Shown here piece by piece: positions 56,937-58,474 of a stretch of 58,474 bases of DNA. A model generated the notes under the pieces. The model was not told the DNA's origin. It searched no databases and was given only the letters and a program-made list of their open reading frames with translations. The translations under genes were made by a program, and so were the position numbers. The DNA is from DATKQD01 sp050695655 (GTDB lineage Bacteria; Chloroflexota; JAJPGV01). Where the stretch lies: the NCBI GenBank assembly GCA_050695655.1, contig JBOGTU010000166.1, positions 1 through 58,474 of the forward strand, in the 5' to 3' direction. Position 1 is the stretch's first letter, and every line of letters begins with the position of its first letter.

Positions 56937-57677
56937 TTGAGCCAGATCACCGCGGCCGTTCGCGCCGACCTTGCACCCACCGGGCGGCTTCGCGCCGGGA
57001 TCAACTACAACAACGTCATTCTCGCCACGAAGGACAAAGTCAGCGGTGACTCACGCGGGGTTGCCATTGACTTGATGGAAGAGCTGGGGACGCGGCTTGG
57101 AGTGGAGACGGAGATCGTGGCCTATGACAGCGTGGGCGCGATGGTTGACGCCGCCGCGGCCAGCGCGTGGGACATCGCCTTCCTCGGCTCGGAGCCAGCG
57201 CGTGAACGCGGCATCAGCTTCAGCCCGGCCTATCTGGAGATCGAGGCCACGTACCTGGTCCAGGGCGCCTCCGCCCTGGAGCACGCCTCACAGGTGGATC
57301 GCGCAGGCATGACGATCGCCGCTCCCGCGCGGGCGAATTACGAGCTGTTCCTGAGCCGGACGCTGCGGCATGCACAGCTGATCAGCGCTCCGAATGGAGG
57401 CGCGGCGTTCGACTTGCTCGTAGCTGGCGAGGTCCATGCGCTGGCGGGCTTGAAGCAGGACCTGCTCGGGCTCGCCGGCCGGCTGCCGGCTTCACGGGTG
57501 CTCGATGGGCGGTTCATGGCCGTGCAGCAGTCTATTGGCTTGCCCAAAGGCCACGACGCGGGGCTGAGCTACCTGCGAGCCATTGTGGAGGAGGCGAAGG
57601 CATCGGGTTTGGTTGCTCGCGCCATCGAGAACACCGGCGCCAGCGGCGTCTCCGTCGCGCCGCCGGCAGCTGCTTGA
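56937..57677 (+). CDS. Amino-acid-type solute-binding domain protein, no signal peptide
   Basis: About 246 residues of the SBP_bac_3 fold: GRLRAGINYNNVILATKD, VAIDLMEELGTRLGVETEIV, WDIAFLGSEPARERGISFSPAYLEIEATYLV and IGLPKGHDAGLSYL. The sequence before residue 15 shows no signal peptide or lipobox. The start is uncertain; TTG at 56937 lies 11 bases after TAGCAT, and longer frames upstream look non-coding. No ABC genes are adjacent. Like the PhnD-like protein at 20142, it may be a cytoplasmic ligand-binding protein (inference). Confidence 0.75.
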   Translation: MSQITAAVRADLAPTGRLRAGINYNNVILATKDKVSGDSRGVAIDLMEELGTRLGVETEIVAYDSVGAMVDAAAASAWDIAFLGSEPARERGISFSPAYLEIEATYLVQGASALEHASQVDRAGMTIAAPARANYELFLSRTLRHAQLISAPNGGAAFDLLVAGEVHALAGLKQDLLGLAGRLPASRVLDGRFMAVQQSIGLPKGHDAGLSYLRAIVEEAKASGLVARAIENTGASGVSVAPPAAA

Positions 57678-57687
57678 TGGTGAACGA

Positions 57688-58269
57688 GTGGCCTCGAAAG
57701 CTGGTTTGCCTTCGGGAGTCTTCCCGGTCGCTCTCGTGGGAAGGCGAATTCGGCTGCGAGAGGTAACCAGGGGCGACCTTGACGCCGCCTGGCGCTGGGC
57801 GTCGGACGAAGCCTTCTTCCGGTATCTTCCAAACGCGCAGCCAACCAGAGACGAGGAAGTTGTGTGGCTCGAATCCGTCATCGCGGAGTCACACGGTTCT
57901 CCCCGCCGCCAGTACCAGCTCGGAATCGAGCTGATCGAGACCGGCGAGCTCGTGGGGATGGTGCGGCTTGGGATCGAGTCAGCGGTGCATCGAAGTGCCA
58001 GCCTGGGCTATGGGCTCCGGGCGGACCAGTGGGGACAGGGGCTGACGACCGAAGCCGCGGGGCTCCTCATCGGCTTCGGTTTCGAGACGCTCGGGCTGCA
58101 CCGCGTCTGGGCCACTCATCACCCTGAAAACCTCGCGTCGCGCCGGATTCTGGACAAGCTGGGATTCCAGGAGGAGGGCCGCCGGCGAGACGATCGCTAC
58201 GTGCGTGGACGCTGGTACGACGCCATCGTCTGCTCGATTCTTGACCATGAGTGGGCGGCGCCGCACTGA
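57688..58269 (+). CDS. GNAT acetyltransferase, RimJ/RimL type
   Basis: About 193 residues. IRLREVTRGDLDAAWRW begins the fold; ELVGMVRLGIES, SASLGYGLRADQWGQGLTTEAAGLLIGFGF (acetyl-CoA loop region) and LHRVWATHHPENLASRRILDKLGFQEEG are classic RimJ-like blocks. These acetylate protein N-termini or small amines; the substrate is unknown. GTG at 57688 is 10 bases after the preceding gene's stop, so they may be co-transcribed. An upstream frame extension overlaps that gene and is unlikely. Confidence 0.88.
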   Translation: MASKAGLPSGVFPVALVGRRIRLREVTRGDLDAAWRWASDEAFFRYLPNAQPTRDEEVVWLESVIAESHGSPRRQYQLGIELIETGELVGMVRLGIESAVHRSASLGYGLRADQWGQGLTTEAAGLLIGFGFETLGLHRVWATHHPENLASRRILDKLGFQEEGRRRDDRYVRGRWYDAIVCSILDHEWAAPH

Positions 58270-58346
58270 TTCGGGGAGACCGAGTCCCATGAATCGGGCC
58301 TGAGACGAAAGCGGGGGTCATCAACTCTGGCTGCTTGCGCCGCTGC

Positions 58347-58474
58347 TCAGGCTGGCTCTCGCTCGGCGGCCGCTTGTTCGCAGGCCTGCACCAGCTGCAG
58401 GAAGCTCTCGGCGCGCAGACTGGCGGAGCCGGCCAGGAGGCCATCCACGCCCGCTTGAGCGGCGATACCCGCCG
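58347..58474 (-). CDS. tpiA: Triosephosphate isomerase, C-terminal end (cut by window edge)
   Basis: The last 41 codons of a gene entering from the right. AGIAAQAGVDGLLAGSASLR, followed by AESFLQLVQAC, is the C-terminal phosphate-binding region of TpiA (usual form: IDGALVGGASLKAESF). The stop is at 58347-58349. TpiA interconverts dihydroxyacetone phosphate and glyceraldehyde-3-phosphate. A gapA-pgk-tpiA group may lie outside the window. Confidence 0.8.
   Translation of the reverse strand, partial: AGIAAQAGVDGLLAGSASLRAESFLQLVQACEQAAAEREPA

Overview
The window is a GC-rich stretch of bacterial chromosome with mostly short intergenic gaps, frequent GTG starts and 1-4 base stop/start overlaps. 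The gene mix includes a soluble PRC/MgtE_N/CBS protein, an O-antigen-ligase/TPR fusion, a PIG-V-like mannosyltransferase, a GH130 enzyme, and remnants of a permease/binding-protein system of a type I associate with Chloroflexi. Many genes have a TANNNT box 5-11 bases before the start codon, which suggests leaderless transcription. My best guess is a Chloroflexota-like or other deep-branching soil or aquatic heterotroph. The phylum is inference; the window has no rRNA or ribosomal proteins.

Left end (1-7.1 kb): the C-terminal part of a large serine recombinase runs directly into a tRNA-Arg(CCG) gene on the other strand, so this looks like the right end of an element integrated at that tRNA. 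Then come a C39-type peptidase lipoprotein, a TetR regulator with a small coupled ORF, a Tat-type sugar-binding lipoprotein, and a membrane-anchored sulfite-oxidase-like molybdoenzyme.

7.1-14 kb: a HAD hydrolase and a trehalose module. otsB (minus) is divergent from an OmpR-type response regulator and its histidine kinase, which are followed by a TreT-like glycosyltransferase with degraded catalytic motifs, overlapping otsA by 4 bases.

14.2-21 kb: a MetE-like enzyme, a small Ala/Gln-rich protein, a second OmpR-type two-component system, FliW without other flagellar genes, a bacterial methyltransferase resembling eukaryotic protein-arginine methyltransferases, and a PhnD-like binding protein without a signal peptide. 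Two near-identical triple 11-bp direct repeats (GCTCA/RTTCA/RTTCA, PHO-box-like) stand upstream of the small protein and of fliW.

21-28.9 kb: a glpD remnant abutting a VapBC module, an orphan xanthine-dehydrogenase-family large subunit, an S9 peptidase, a dolichol-phosphate-mannose-synthase-like glycosyltransferase, a collapsed Phd/VapC fusion, a DUF1992 protein and a LigB-type dioxygenase.

28.8-38.9 kb: tRNA-Ala(GGC), miaB with a TPR protein, a B12-binding radical SAM protein, an orphan NarL-type regulator, an MFS transporter, a GAF/HD-GYP protein and a SLOG protein. Two copies of a 116-120 bp repeat with AAGTTTGGCCG ends flank this segment.

38.9-58.5 kb: the PRC/MgtE_N/CBS protein behind a long leader, MazG with an overlapping amidohydrolase, a cell-envelope polymerase/TPR protein, an ECF41 sigma remnant, GH130, HD-domain and SMP-30 proteins, a PIG-V-like protein, small cupin and HIT-like proteins, SDR, luciferase-like and Rieske oxidoreductases, a collapsed peptide ABC-transporter operon, a VOC-ArsR-SRPBCC operon, another signal-less binding protein, a GNAT acetyltransferase, and the 3' end of tpiA at the right edge.

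No CRISPR array, rRNA or intact insertion sequence was seen.
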